This document shows positions 5,723 through 5,783 of a stretch of 5,783 nt of DNA, one piece after another; position 1 is the first letter of the stretch; every line of letters begins with the position of its first letter. Made by a program: the position numbers and the translations under genes. The notes below the pieces were generated by a model. The model was not told the DNA's origin. It was given only the letters and a program-made list of their open reading frames with translations, and did no database searches. Source of the DNA: Geopsychrobacter sp. (GTDB taxonomy: Bacteria > Desulfobacterota > Desulfuromonadia > Desulfuromonadales > Geopsychrobacteraceae); assembly GCA_030620915.1 (NCBI GenBank), contig JAUXIR010000121.1:1-5783 (forward strand), in the 5' to 3' direction.

Positions 5723-5783
5723 ACAGGATTCCACCCAGATACTTCAGGATATTGGTCCGGATCGGCATGAAGTAAATATTTCC
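5721..5783 (-). CDS. C-terminal end of an unrecognised gene upstream of rubredoxin (partial)
   Basis: The frame enters from the window edge and gives 20 residues, Gly-Asn-Ile-Tyr-Phe-Met-Pro-Ile at the start and Lys-Tyr-Leu-Gly-Gly-Ile-Leu at the end, then TAG. I chose this frame because its stop lies nine bases before the rubredoxin ATG and overlaps the ribosome binding site, as in a tight operon. One of the other two frames has an internal stop; the third merges without a break past the rubredoxin start. The stretch is too short to assign a family. The gene is probably co-transcribed with rubredoxin and could encode its redox partner, but that is speculation. Confidence 0.45.
   Translation of the reverse strand, partial: GNIYFMPIRTNILKYLGGIL

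Noticed and set aside
5519..5734. Minus-strand 71-codon frame over the rubredoxin locus
   Set aside because: It is an out-of-frame shadow. The true 52-residue rubredoxin frame covers the same bases with complete cysteine motifs.
1..5783. CRISPR arrays, insertion sequences, tRNA or rRNA genes
   Set aside because: I saw no direct repeat arrays, transposase motifs, terminal inverted repeats or tRNA-like cloverleaf sequences on either strand.

Overview
The window carries a compact bacterial stretch with six genes or gene pieces. The likely host is an anaerobic, cytochrome-rich Gram-negative of the Desulfuromonadales/Geobacter type. I infer this from a periplasmic multiheme cytochrome c resembling the HAO-like octaheme group, a rubredoxin, a B12-dependent methionine synthase split into two genes, and a lipobox-bearing OmpA-like lipoprotein that implies an outer membrane. 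The taxonomic call is an inference from gene content, not from a marker gene.

Layout. Positions 1-406 (minus strand) hold the start of a multiheme cytochrome c. Its reading frame is cut by a TAG at 82-80, but the frame stays open beyond it to the window edge and contains a further perfect heme motif. A 173-base divergent intergenic region (407-579) follows, with a candidate cytochrome promoter, a 7-bp dyad placed around that promoter, and weak leader hairpins. On the plus strand come a homocysteine-binding methyltransferase (580-1503), the folate/cobalamin/activation part of methionine synthase (1500-3932, overlapping by ATGA), and an OmpA-family lipoprotein (3966-5495). A strong hairpin terminator at about 5515-5560 ends this run. 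On the minus strand beyond it lie a 52-residue rubredoxin (5553-5711), whose stop codon is inside the terminator dyad, and the last 20 codons of an unrecognised gene (5721-5783).

How the genes fit together. The two methionine synthase pieces complement each other exactly. The first supplies the zinc-dependent homocysteine site; the second supplies methyltetrahydrofolate binding, the B12 carrier and the S-adenosylmethionine-dependent reactivation domain. The ATGA overlap suggests coupled, near-equimolar synthesis of a two-subunit enzyme. The OmpA-like lipoprotein appears to be co-transcribed but has no evident link to methionine synthesis. The cytochrome and rubredoxin belong to separate electron-transfer functions.

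I did not find a clearly new system. The most unusual signal is the in-frame TAG in the cytochrome, followed by the split methionine synthase and the regulatory structure at the two ends of the metH run.
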